Assembly: GCA_964523795.1 (NCBI GenBank) | Contig: CAZGAO010000002.1 | Coordinates: forward strand, 67,188-131,187 | Direction: 5' to 3' | DNA length: 64,000 bases | DNA from: SABY01 sp964523795 | GTDB taxonomy: Bacteria > Bacteroidota > Bacteroidia > Bacteroidales > 4484-276 | Shown here: positions 25,711-35,914 of the stretch, piece by piece | How positions within the stretch are numbered: the first letter of the stretch is position 1 | Layout: the number at the start of each line of letters is the position of its first letter | The notes under the pieces: model-generated | What the model saw: only the letters and a program-made list of their open reading frames with translations | The model's database searches: none | Told to the model about the DNA's origin: nothing | Position numbers and translations under genes: made by a program

Positions 25711-28700
25711 ATGTTATTAAAAGTTTACAAATCAAGAGTATGGGTATTACTCTTTATGCTTCTGCCCTTTGTGGGCAGTGCTCAAATCCCAGGGCTTCCG
25801 GCCGAATGGGCATTTACCTTAAACCCAACCTCAGGCACCTACGCCATCCAAACGGATGTTACGTTTGATGGTGTTGACGCTTTAGAAGTAGGCGACTGGG
25901 CTGGTGCGTTTTACAACGATGGCGGAGTCATGGAATGTGGCGGAGCCGTCCAATGGCTTGGTGATAGTAGTGTTGCCATCGTCATTTTTGGTAACGACAC
26001 TTTGGTAGCGCCGGATAAAAACGGTTTTAGCGAAGGCGAAATGATTACCTGGAAATTTTATCGCGATGCCAGCGGTTTGGAAGAGGAGGTAATGAGTACC
26101 CCCGAGTTCAACTGGACTAATGGTGCATTGGAAGAAGTTACCGGTTTTTATGTTGATAATGTAATTACCATTGAGATTCCGCTGTACACAGAGTATCAGT
26201 TCGTATCTTCACCTATTGTTACCGAAGATATGAATATGGTAACTGTTTTGGAAGATGTTCTGCCAACAATTGAGTTTGTTAGAACAAATGATGGAAAAGA
26301 ACTTTTTTTCAGCCCATTTCCTCCTCCGGGTGGATGGAATAATGGTATTGGTGATTGGAATAACTTTGATGGTTACTACTTTAACAATACATCATTTGAA
26401 AACACCCTTGTTATGGAAGGTGCTTTGGTAGATCCCACTATTCCAATGGATATTCCTGTTGGATATCGTTTTGTTGGTTATCCTTATAATAGTCCACAAA
26501 ATGCGTTAGATGCCTTTGCTGATATTTTGGATGATATTTCTTTTATTCGCACAAATGATGGTAAAGAAATTTTTTACAGCCCATTCCCACCTCCTGGTGG
26601 ATGGAATAATGGTATTGGAGATTGCCAACCGGGAGATGGGTATTATATTAAAGTCGATAATCCGATTACCGGATTTGTTTTTCCTGAACCATCACCCTCA
26701 GACGCATCATCAACTGTAATACGTCCAAAAGTTCAAAGTCCCAAAACCGGACATTTTACCCCGCCATCTGGTGGACAGCCTACTGATATCTGGAAGCTCG
26801 TTCTGGGAGAATGTAATGTAGATGGTGTTCAGATAGAAGATGGAGATGAGCTAGCTATTTTTGATGGTGAAAATATTGTTGGCCTTACAGTCTTTAATGG
26901 TTTTATACCGTTTACTACCAAGGTTGATGCTTTTGTTAACCTCTATACTGTTGGAGCTCCCTATTCTTTAGTACTTTGGGATGAAAGTGCTCAGGAAGAA
27001 GTTTTAAATTATGAAATTACATTAGATGAGGAATTTGGTTATTTCGGTACTACTTTCCCGCCTGCAGGAAATCCGACAAGTTATGTAATGGCACTCAATT
27101 TTATTCCTGAAGATTGTGATGCTCCTGTACTTGTTTCTGCTGTGGGTGGCCAAAATGTTGTTGACCTCTCTTGGACTGCTATTCCTGAATCTGATGCAGC
27201 ACGCACTGGACATTTTACTCCACCATCTGGTGGACAACCGACTGATATCTGGAAGCTCGTTCTCGGGGAATGCAATGTAAATGGCGTTCAGATAGAAGAT
27301 GGTGACGAACTGGCTATTTTTGATGGTGAAAATATTGTTGGCCTTACAGTCTTTAATGGTTTTATACNNNNNNNNNNNNNNNNNNNNNNNNNNNNNNNNN
27401 NNNNNNNNNNNNNNNNNNNNNNNNNNNNNNNNNNNNNNNNNNNNNNNNNNNNNNNNNNNNNNNNNNNCGTTTACTACCAAGGTTGATGCTTTTGTTAACC
27501 TTTATACTGTTGGAGCTCCCTATTCTTTAGTTCTTTGGGATGAAAGTGCTCAGGAAGAAATTTCAAATTATGAAATTACATTAGATGAGGAATTTGGCTA
27601 TTTCGGGACTACTTTCCCGCCTGCCGGGAATCCGACAAGCTATGTAATGGCACTTAATTTTATTAGTGAATCACCTGTAAGCTTTAATGTTTACTTTGAA
27701 GATGGAACACTGGTTGAAGCTAATGTTGAAGGAACAACTTATCAGGTAACTGGCCTGGAAGATGGTACCGAGTATTGCTTCTATGTAACTGAGAACCTCG
27801 AAGGTGGTGAGTCATGTATGTCAAATGTGCTTTGTGCAACAACTGACACTGGTTGCGATGATGTTGTTATCAACAACTTCCCCGCAGCACCTGCTGATCT
27901 TTGCCTTGGCGAAGCGTTAGCTATCGACTTTAGCGGCGTAGAAGTTCTCAACGCTGTTTCTGAAGTATGGTCAGTCGATCCCTTTGGAGCTGGTGCTTTT
28001 GATGGTACTACTTTCAACTTGAACACAGCTTACGTGGGTTTCGTTACAGTTTCTGTTTTTGGTGAAGCAACTCCTCCATGTGCCGATGGTTATGCTAGTC
28101 TTACATTTGAAGTATTTGCACTTCCCGTAGTTGAATGTCCTGAATCTGATACGGTATGCATAGGTAGTGCAATTATTGATTTTGCTGAAGTTGTAGGTGG
28201 CGTTTACACGAACGCCAATGGTGGTATTGTCACAGGATTCAATCCTGTAGAAGTTGGATTCTTCGACTTTACCCTCACGGTTACTGTGAACGGATGCTCA
28301 GATTTCTGCTATTTCTACATCGCTGTTACTGATGCTCCAACAGCTTCTGCTGGCATGGATCAGGAAATTTGCGAAAATGAGACAGTTCAGCTTGATGGTA
28401 CTGCTGCAAATTACAGTTCGTTAATGTGGACAGGTGGACTTGGTGTGTTTGATGATGCTAGCATCTTGAACCCAACCTATACACCTGATGTGTCTGAAGT
28501 TGGTACAACTGTTTCACTTTGCCTTGCTGCACAACCTCTTTACCCATGTACTGTTGCTGCCACTGATTGCATGGAGTTATTTATCCAAGCAGCACCAACA
28601 GTTGACATCTTAACAGACCAAGTAACTATTTGTGAGGCTGATGTATTTGACTTTACCGGTTTAGTAATAGCTGCAAATTATTCTTCTGTACAATGGTTAT

Positions 28701-31700
28701 CAATTAATGGTGCCGGTACATTTAGTGACGACATGCAGCTTGAACCAACATACTTCCCGAGTCCTATTGACATACTGCAAGGATGTGTTATATTACATGT
28801 AACGGCAAATCCAATCAATCCTTGTACAGTTAGTGCATCTGACGAAATGGAGCTTTGTTTCCAAATGCTGCCTACTGTTGATGCAGGCGAAAACCAGGAT
28901 ATTTGTGAAGGTGATGTTGCTAACTTAACAGCTTTTGCTGAAAATTACAGTTCAGTTATGTGGACAGGTGGACTTGGTACGTTTGATGACATTAGCATTT
29001 TGAACCCAATCTACACGCCTGATGTGTCTGAAGTTGGAACAACTGTTACGCTTTGTGTCGAAGCCCAGCCAATCAGTCCATGTATGACTGCTGCAAGTGA
29101 TTGTATGGATTTATTTATCCAGGCACTTCCTGTTCCTAATGCAGGTATGGATGCTACTATTGGAGCCGAAGATACTTATGCCCTTGCCGATGCTACTATC
29201 GCTAACCTTCAGGAAGATGATTTCTCGTGGTGGGAAACTTCAGGCGATGGTACCTTTGATGATTCCTTTGACCTCAACCCCGTTTATACTCCAGGTGAAG
29301 ATGATATCGCTAATGGCAGTGTCGAACTTTGCCTCTTGGTTAACTCATTTTATTGTGGTGTTGATGTAATGGATTGCATGACCCTGACTATTGATTCTGG
29401 TGGTTGCATTAATCCTCCTACTGCTGATGCAGGTGATGATGACGTAGTTTGTGCTAACGAAGTTTACCAACTTGACGCTACTGCTACCAACTATTCTGCT
29501 CTAATGTGGACAAGTGCCGGTGATGGTATGTTTGACGATGCTACTGTGCTGAATCCTGTTTATACTCCAGGTGCTGAAGATCTGATGAATGGGGTAGAAC
29601 TTTGCCTCACAGCAGAACCTATCGAAGTAGCCTGCGACCCGGTTATGGATTGCATGATGCTTAGCTTTAATGCACTGCCTTACGTTGATATTGTACTTTC
29701 TGCTGAAGTAATCTGTCTTGATGAAACCCTGTATGCTACAATTACCGGCCCCGAAGATGGAGCTTATCCTTATATGTTAACTGGAATCTTTAACGACGAA
29801 CCTATCGAAGGTCTTATGGAAAGCAGTGTTAAAGAACTCGAATTAGTTGCTCCTGCTCCTGGTACCTATGTTGGTTTACTCACCGGTATAGTTGATTTCA
29901 ACGGTTGCGCTGTTGAACTCAATGAGGAATTTACCGTGGTGGTTAATTCGCTGCCAACCCTTACCTATGCCTATTCCGCACTCGAGATTTGTCTTGGCGA
30001 AACCATCGATGTTACTGTTGAAGGTCCCGCTGATGGTGCTTATCCTTACACTGTTGATTATACCGTTAATGGTATGCCGATGCAAGACATTATCGAAGAT
30101 GCCTTCCTGCAATATCCGCTTACTCCTGATATGGCAATGACTTATGAATTTGTTGTTGTTAGTATTACCGATGACAACGGATGTGTGGCTATGCCTAACG
30201 ATGTGTATAGTGTTGTTGTTAACCCGCTGCCCATTGTTGAATGCCCTGAGTTTGTTGGCGTTTGTGAAGGTAGCGAGTACATCGAATTCGATATGGTCGA
30301 AATGGGTGAATATACCAACGAAGCTGGTGACGTAGTTACAGGCTTTGAACCTGACATGGCCGGTAGCTATATGTTCTACCTTACCGTTACCAACGAATTT
30401 GGCTGTACAGATATGTGTATGTTCACAATAGTTGTTAATCCTCTTCCAGTTGCAGTATGCCCCGAATTCGAAGCCGTTTGTGCTGGTACCGAATACCTCG
30501 GCTTCCCAATGGTTGACATGGGTGAATATACCAACGAAGCTGGTGATGTAGTTACAGGCTTTGATCCTGAAATGGCCGGAACCTATATGTTCTATCTCAC
30601 CGTTAGTAACGAGTTTGATTGCTATGCTATGTGCGAATTCGAAATCGTAGTTAACGCTGCTCCTGTAATTACTGCTCAGCCTATGAATGCAGAAGAGTTG
30701 TGGGGTACTACAGCTACCTTCGAGGTGATGGCCGAAAATGTGGCTAGCTACGAATGGTATTTCGATGGTGGTGTAGTAGGTACCGAAGCTACTTTGGTTC
30801 TCAACGATATCGATAACGATGATGCTGGTGATTATTACGTTATGCTTACTTCCGAGTTTGGATGTACCGTAATGTCAGATGTGGTTACCTTAACCGTATC
30901 ACCCTGGACACAAGTTATCAATTTTGGTGGTAAAGTCAACGGTTTCTCAACCTACCTCGAACTGCTCGACGATGATGCTGCAACCATTTTTGCTGGTATC
31001 GATGTTAAAACGGTAAGTTTCAGACAGCCTGCATTTATCTGGACACCCGCTAACGTAACCTTCGCTTACAATGAAGAAAAAGGTGCTAAAGTTACACGTA
31101 ATGTTAGTACTTCTGCTACGACCACAGTAACAGGTTACCCAACCTTAGGCACCGATGTACAACTTTTAGCCGGCGACAACTTTATGCCAGTTTGGTCGCA
31201 GGATGTTGTTATGGCCGAAGATGTGTTTGGTGATCTTGTTGGTCTTAACTTTGCCTGGAGCCACGATTATTCAGGTTTCTACTGGCCAGCTTATAACCTC
31301 ACTTCTTTGCAATATCTGGTTCCCGGTAGCAGCTATTTGGTTAATATGGCCGATGGAGCTACTGTTAGTTTTGATGTACCAGCCGTTAACGCTACTGTTC
31401 CCGTATTTGTTGATCTTCCCGCGAATAAAACTTCATGGGATGATGCTACACTTACCGCTACACAGCACAACATTGTCCTTACATCTGAGGCAATTGCTCA
31501 GCTTGAAGTGGGCGATGTGGTCGGTGCTTTCAACCAATATGGCCAAATTGCCGGTATGGTTGAAATTGATAACCTGAGAGAAAACACTGCCATTCGTACT
31601 TACGGTGATGATCCATCAACCAAAGAAATCGAAGGTTTTGTTGAAGGTGATGTGATGACCATCAAGGTATGGCGCAATGGCGTTGAAATGACAGCTCTTG

Positions 31701-32041
31701 CAACTTTTGGTCAAGAATTGCCCAATCAAAATGTTTTTGCACAAGATGGTGCCTCTGTAATTACCGAGTTGAAACTGGGTGCTACCTCTATCAACGAAAT
31801 TGGTGCTGACCTTACCGCAAGCCTGTATCCAAATCCGGCTACCGATGTGGTAAATATTCAAACTAACTTCGAGATTAAGAGCCTTAAAGTTGTGAATTAT
31901 GTTGGACAGGTTGTTTACAACCAAAGCGTAAATCAAAACGACTTCCAAATCAATACATCTAACTATGGTTCGGGTATGTACTTCGTACAAATCGAAACCA
32001 CCGAAGGTGTTGTGATTACCAAAAGACTTACTATTAAATAG
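25711..32041 (+). CDS. Large modular T9SS surface protein (one gene across an assembly gap)
   Basis: Two open frames in different registers meet at the 100-N gap. The bases either side (GGTTTTATAC and CGTTTACTACC) join without loss into the sequence seen in full at 26909-26931, and then stay in frame, so this is one gene of at least 2076 residues. Order: signal peptide (ending VGSAQ), N-terminal GDWAGAFY/CGG module, a doubled module (FVRTNDGKELFFSPFPPPGG, then FIRTNDGKEIFYSPFPPPGG), a TGHFTPPSGGQPTDIWKL domain, half an fn3 domain, a second TGHF domain, the other fn3 half, about five Ig/PKD-like Cys repeats, polycystin-like repeats with doubled MGEYTNEAGDVVTGF, an Ig domain (TTATFEVMAENVASYEWYFDGG), a VNGFSTYLEL module, a GDVVGAFNQYG module and a T9SS tail (SLYPNPATDVVNI). 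Probable surface adhesin. Confidence 0.88.
26749..27666 (+). repeat. 459-bp coding duplication (TGHF domain)
   Basis: A domain beginning TGHFTPPSGG is encoded at 26749 and again at 27208, a period of 459 bases (153 codons). The two copies are nearly identical over long stretches; the last 70-odd bases before the gap match copy 1 exactly. This near-identity explains why the assembly broke here. Confidence 0.88.
27368..27467. other. Assembly gap (100 N)
   Basis: Exactly 100 N, the usual placeholder for a gap of unknown length. It interrupts the second copy of the TGHF domain. The flanks abut perfectly when compared with copy 1, so the real gap is either nil or a whole number of extra repeat units. 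Confidence 0.97.
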
Positions 32042-32062
32042 TAATAGATAAGTTTAATAAAT

Positions 32063-32094
32063 AAAGGGGCTTTCGCACAGAAAGCCCCTTTTTT
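32063..32094 (+). terminator. Terminator after the large modular surface gene
   Basis: AAGGGGCTTTC pairs with GAAAGCCCCTT around GCACA and is followed by six T. Confidence 0.93.
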
Positions 32095-32108
32095 GTTTTT
32101 TTTATAGC

Positions 32109-32116
32109 TAATTTTG
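32109..32116 (+). promoter_or_regulatory. Possible -7 box (TAATTTTG)
   Basis: TAATTTTG fits TAnnTTTG, 20 bases before the ATG at 32137. The upstream box is unclear because the terminator occupies that position. Confidence 0.4.
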
Positions 32117-32136
32117 CTTTGTTTTTTATTTAGCTA

Positions 32137-33117
32137 ATGATGAAAAGAATCGGCCTCTTGTGTGTAATCTTCCTTTTTACGGTTCAACTGCATTCGCAGG
32201 ATGGTAACTCTTTGAATCGTTTGCTGATTGTACATGATAGTGTTTCCGCGAAATACCGGGGGCATATCGATACGGTTACCCTCAATAGCTGGCTCAATAT
32301 TATGCAAAGCAACCGTTATCTTAGCCTCCTGCATTTTTACGATTCGCTTATTAAGGTCGAATATGCTGCTACCACCAAGCCCGATTCAGCCAATATGATT
32401 TTGAACCGCCAGCTTATTGAATTTCAAAAGGAGATTAAATATCTGAAATCAAATTATGAAAATGAGCAGGCCACGGCAGGATTCTATCGAAAGATGTATT
32501 TTATGTTGATTGCTTTGGCTCTGGTATTTTTAGTGATAATTATTGCTCTTGCTTTAGTGGCAGGCAGGACTGGGAAAAAGCTAAGCGAAAAGGATCAATT
32601 ACACAAAAAACAATACACCGAATTGCACGCCATCCAAGTGCTAATAGAAAAATCGCGTAAAACTGAAAACCAAATGGCCTCTGAGATAAATCGCCTTAAA
32701 AAGCAACTCGGCCAAAGTGAATCGGTTTCTCGCGAAGATTACCAGGTCTTGCAAGAAGAGAAGCTGATGCTCGAAAATCAGATGCTTGAAATTAGAAAGG
32801 CTTTTGAACTCGAAAGTCAAAAACGAATGGAAGCCGAAATCTTAAACGGGGATCAGAAAACGGAGGCTGAGTTAGAAAAAGAAACACACGAGATTGCCGA
32901 ACTTCGCGCAAGTTTGTCCCTTGTAAGGCAAGATAATATTAATTTGAACGAACAGTTTGCAAGCTTAAAATCTGCCAATGAAAGTCTTCTCGAAAAGTTG
33001 GCAGAGCTTGAGCAGCTGCGCGAAAAATACAAGGAATTGCTTGGTGAACAATCGGCTTTGGCGGATGATTTGGAAAATATGATCAATCGATTAAAGAATA
33101 AATTGAATCTTGAATAA
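32137..33117 (+). CDS. Membrane-anchored coiled-coil protein of unknown function
   Basis: 326 residues. N-terminal signal sequence (RIGLLCVIFLFTVQLHSQ), a periplasmic part of about 95 residues, one membrane segment at about 119-143 (MLIALALVFLVIIIALALVAG), then a long, very charged coiled coil to the end (LEQLREKYKELLGEQSALADDLENMINRL is typical; only its start and end are diagnostic). I do not recognise a family. The layout suggests a structural or tethering protein with a cytoplasmic rod. The next gene starts 17 bases after it and also carries a signal peptide, so the two may be co-transcribed. Confidence 0.75.
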   Translation: MMKRIGLLCVIFLFTVQLHSQDGNSLNRLLIVHDSVSAKYRGHIDTVTLNSWLNIMQSNRYLSLLHFYDSLIKVEYAATTKPDSANMILNRQLIEFQKEIKYLKSNYENEQATAGFYRKMYFMLIALALVFLVIIIALALVAGRTGKKLSEKDQLHKKQYTELHAIQVLIEKSRKTENQMASEINRLKKQLGQSESVSREDYQVLQEEKLMLENQMLEIRKAFELESQKRMEAEILNGDQKTEAELEKETHEIAELRASLSLVRQDNINLNEQFASLKSANESLLEKLAELEQLREKYKELLGEQSALADDLENMINRLKNKLNLE

Positions 33118-33134
33118 TTAAAATCAATGTGATT

Positions 33135-33650
33135 ATGAAACTTGTCGTTTGGATATTGTTGATGCTTGTGAGTATGACTGCCGTGGCTCAGGATAAAAAC
33201 AAGGTAGTTGTAGACGAAAAGCGGAATAGCGAAATTCTGATTGGATATTGCGACCGTCAGGGCTTAAACAATGCGGTCTTCCGTGAATATTTTAAAAAAG
33301 AATACGAAAATTACGCCCTGGATACCAAAACGGTTGAACAGATTCTGAAACTTCGTAAGGATTTAGAAATTGTTCTTGTAATGGGTTCGTGGTGCCACGA
33401 CAGCAAGGTGCAGGTTCCGCGTTTTTATAAAATCCTGGATGAAGCAAAAATTAAAGATTCAAAAGTAATGCTGATTGCCGTTGATAGTAATAAAACTGCT
33501 GGGGACGTGGATATTGCCAGCATGAACATCCTGCGTGTTCCTACTTTTATTTTCTATAAAAACGGAAATGAAATCGGCCGCATTGTCGAAAGTCCAAACG
33601 CTACTTTGGAAAAGGACATGCTTTTGATTTTAATGATGGCATCTCAATAG
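33135..33650 (+). CDS. Secreted thioredoxin-fold protein with a single active-site Cys
   Basis: 171 residues from the ATG at 33135 (MKLVVWILLMLVSMTAVAQ signal peptide). A GTG at 33129 in frame would add two residues but is a poorer start. The thioredoxin fold is shown by VLVMGSWCHDSKVQVPRFYKIL and the cis-proline stretch VPTFIFYKNGNEIGRIVE. The active site is WCHDS, that is CxxS instead of CxxC: only the first Cys is kept, so a mixed-disulfide, reductase-accessory or monothiol role fits better than a classical dithiol oxidoreductase. Similar small proteins are common in Bacteroidota. It ends seven bases before panC, so it may be transcribed with it. Confidence 0.8.
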   Translation: MKLVVWILLMLVSMTAVAQDKNKVVVDEKRNSEILIGYCDRQGLNNAVFREYFKKEYENYALDTKTVEQILKLRKDLEIVLVMGSWCHDSKVQVPRFYKILDEAKIKDSKVMLIAVDSNKTAGDVDIASMNILRVPTFIFYKNGNEIGRIVESPNATLEKDMLLILMMASQ

Positions 33651-33657
33651 CTTAATA

Positions 33658-34503
33658 ATGGAAATATTCAAAACCATTGCCGCTACCCGCGCCTACCTCG
33701 ATCGGCAAATAGAGGCCGGAAAAACCGTAGGATTTGTTCCCACGATGGGAGCCTTGCACCAGGGGCATCTTTCCCTGCTTCAGCAAGCTACCCTCGATAC
33801 CGATATTGTGGTGTGCAGCATTTTTGTAAACCCGATACAGTTTAACAAACCGGAGGATCTGAAAAAGTATCCGCGTACGCTCGATCAGGACATAGCAAAG
33901 CTAAACACTATTTCGTGTGATGTACTTTTTGCCCCCTCGGCCGAAGAAATGTATCCGGAGCCTGTGCTCGAAAAGTATAATTTTGGCCATCTCGACAAGG
34001 TTTTGGAAGGGGCTTTTCGTCCCGGGCATTTTAATGGCGTGGCTGTGGTGGTCAAAAAATTATTCGACATCGTTAAGCCGGATAAGGCATATTTTGGGAT
34101 GAAAGATTACCAGCAACTGCGAATAATACAAACGATGGTTGCCACGCTCAATCTTCCTGTCGAAATCATGCCCCAGCCAACCATGCGCGAAAAGGACGGC
34201 CTGGCCATGTCCTCGCGCAACGTGCGATTAAGTCCGAAGGAGAGAGCTATCGCTACTGCTATTTATCGAGTTTTGTTGGGTATTAAAGATAAAATTAAAA
34301 ATCAAGCTCCCGGGCAGGCCGAAGAATGGGGATTGAAGCAATTAAATAAATATGAAGAGTTGGATGTGGAATACCTCTCTATTGTAGGAGTAAATAATCT
34401 TTTATCCTTGTCCGAGGGGCACGAAAAACAAGGAGCCATCGTTTGTGTTGCTGTCCATCTTGGAAAAGTAAGATTGATAGATAATATTATTTTATTTTCG
34501 TAA
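33658..34503 (+). CDS. panC: Pantothenate synthetase
   Basis: Joins pantoate and beta-alanine using ATP, the last step to pantothenate (precursor of CoA). 281 residues, a standard length. TMGALHQGHLSLLQQA contains the HxGH nucleotide site; VNPIQFNKPEDL, PGHFNGVAVVVKKLF, FGMKDYQQLRIIQ and the KMSKS-like SSRNVRL are all present. panD follows 13 bases later and makes its beta-alanine substrate, so the pair is a functional unit. Confidence 0.97.
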   Translation: MEIFKTIAATRAYLDRQIEAGKTVGFVPTMGALHQGHLSLLQQATLDTDIVVCSIFVNPIQFNKPEDLKKYPRTLDQDIAKLNTISCDVLFAPSAEEMYPEPVLEKYNFGHLDKVLEGAFRPGHFNGVAVVVKKLFDIVKPDKAYFGMKDYQQLRIIQTMVATLNLPVEIMPQPTMREKDGLAMSSRNVRLSPKERAIATAIYRVLLGIKDKIKNQAPGQAEEWGLKQLNKYEELDVEYLSIVGVNNLLSLSEGHEKQGAIVCVAVHLGKVRLIDNIILFS

Positions 34504-34508
34504 TTTTG
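34501..34508 (+). promoter_or_regulatory. Possible -7 box (TAATTTTG) before panD
   Basis: TAATTTTG overlaps the panC stop codon and lies nine bases before the panD ATG. It could give an internal, nearly leaderless panD transcript; no TTG box at the right distance, so this is weak. Confidence 0.3.
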
Positions 34509-34516
34509 CCGCCATT

Positions 34517-34861
34517 ATGCAAATAGAAGTTTTAAAATCGAAAATCCATCGCGCCACCATTACCGAGGCCAATCTTCATTATATTGGTAGTATTGCCATT
34601 GATGAGGATTTGATGGATGCCGCCAATATTATCGAAAACGAGCGGGTACATATTTATAATATTAACAACGGTGAGCGCTTGGATACTTATGTGATTAAGG
34701 GCGAGCGCGGCTCTGGAATAATTTCGCTTAATGGAGCTGCTGCACGCAAGGCGCACACCGGCGACCTTGTTATCATTGTTTCTTATGCTAGCATGGATTT
34801 TGAGCTTGCCAGGAAACATAAGCCGGCCATCATTTTTCCCGCTTCAAATAATAAATTATAA
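34517..34861 (+). CDS. panD: Aspartate 1-decarboxylase proenzyme
   Basis: Makes beta-alanine from aspartate. 114 residues. The proenzyme cleaves itself between Gly24 and Ser25 (YIGSIAID) to form the pyruvoyl cofactor; this motif is intact. The remaining conserved blocks are NGERLDTYVIKGERGSG and NGAAARKAHTGDLVIIVSYA. It lies directly behind panC. Confidence 0.97.
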   Translation: MQIEVLKSKIHRATITEANLHYIGSIAIDEDLMDAANIIENERVHIYNINNGERLDTYVIKGERGSGIISLNGAAARKAHTGDLVIIVSYASMDFELARKHKPAIIFPASNNKL

Positions 34862-34867
34862 AAGGCT

Positions 34868-35914
34868 TTGAACAAGAAAGTCATCTCCGCTCTCAAAATA
34901 ATTTTTTTTCTGTCTATCGGGATTTTCTTTATCTGGATCTTCCTGCGCAAATTAACGCCCGACCAAAAGCACGACATCTGGGACTCTTTTATCCATGCCG
35001 ATTTTCGCTGGCTTTTGCTGGCATTGATTATTGGGTTTTTTAGTCACCTCGTTCGTGCCATGCGTTGGCGGATGCTCTTGCAACCCATCGGCTATCAGCC
35101 CAAACTTACCAACACCTTCCTTGCGGTGATGATTGGCTATTTTGCCAATATGGCTCTGCCACGACTCGGCGAAGTTACCCGTTGCGGTGTACTTAATAAA
35201 TACGAACGCATACCCATGAATAAATCCATCGGCACGGTAATCGTCGAGCGGAGCATCGATATGGTGGTCTTTATTGTTTTGTTTTTTTTAAATTTCATCA
35301 TATTCTTCGACAAGCTCGAGTATTATGTTAACGAAAAAGTGTTTACGCCCTTGAGCGAAAAATTTGCTTCTACCGGCGAAACATCATTTTACTTAGCCTT
35401 CCTGTTGGTGCCATTTGCGATCCTGCTGATTTTGTTTTTTATTTTTAAAAAGAAAATTAAGAACTTACGTTTTTATCAAAAAGTAAAAGACTTGCTCACC
35501 GGCTTCTGGCATGGGCTGTGGTCGGTGTCTAAAATTAAAAAACCTTTTACCTTTGTTTTCCAATCATTTTTAATTTGGATATTGTATTTTTTAATGATTT
35601 ACGTGTGTATTTTCAGCCTGCCCGAAACCAGCCATTTAGGTGTGGGGGCAGGTTTGTCGATGCTCATTTTTGGTTCCATAGGAATTATGATTGTACAGGG
35701 AGGTATTGGTATTTATCCGGCCATCATTGCTGAAACACTGGCAATATACGGAATTCAGGCTACCACCGGCTATACCCTGGGCTGGCTTACCTGGACAGCA
35801 CAAACACTGCTCATCGTTTTGGTAGGTATTGTTTCGATGATCATTTTACCCATTCTCAATAAAAAGAAAAACGATGGACAAGCTCAAAGTCATCCAATCC
35901 AAAATAATTCTTGA
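34868..35914 (+). CDS. Flippase-like integral membrane protein (UPF0104/LPG-synthase TM family)
   Basis: 348 residues with about eight membrane segments. It starts at TTG 34868, since TAA lies two codons upstream and no ATG precedes the first membrane helix (KIIFFLSIGIFFIWIFL). The family hallmark LPRLGEVTRCGVLNKYERIP...GTVIVERSIDM is clear. Relatives include the membrane part of lysylphosphatidylglycerol synthase and putative lipid or glycolipid flippases; the actual cargo is unknown. It starts seven bases after panD and overlaps the next gene (a heptose-phosphate adenylyltransferase) by 41 bases, which hints at an envelope role. Confidence 0.85.
   Translation: MNKKVISALKIIFFLSIGIFFIWIFLRKLTPDQKHDIWDSFIHADFRWLLLALIIGFFSHLVRAMRWRMLLQPIGYQPKLTNTFLAVMIGYFANMALPRLGEVTRCGVLNKYERIPMNKSIGTVIVERSIDMVVFIVLFFLNFIIFFDKLEYYVNEKVFTPLSEKFASTGETSFYLAFLLVPFAILLILFFIFKKKIKNLRFYQKVKDLLTGFWHGLWSVSKIKKPFTFVFQSFLIWILYFLMIYVCIFSLPETSHLGVGAGLSMLIFGSIGIMIVQGGIGIYPAIIAETLAIYGIQATTGYTLGWLTWTAQTLLIVLVGIVSMIILPILNKKKNDGQAQSHPIQNNS

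Noticed and set aside
27299..32041. A separate gene starting at 27299
   Set aside because: The frame change is caused by the 100-N placeholder; the flanks join in frame with the gene that starts at 25711.
14059..32041. Many long antisense reading frames inside the surface-protein genes
   Set aside because: They follow the sense-strand repeats and codon bias and have no signal peptides, motifs or promoters of their own.
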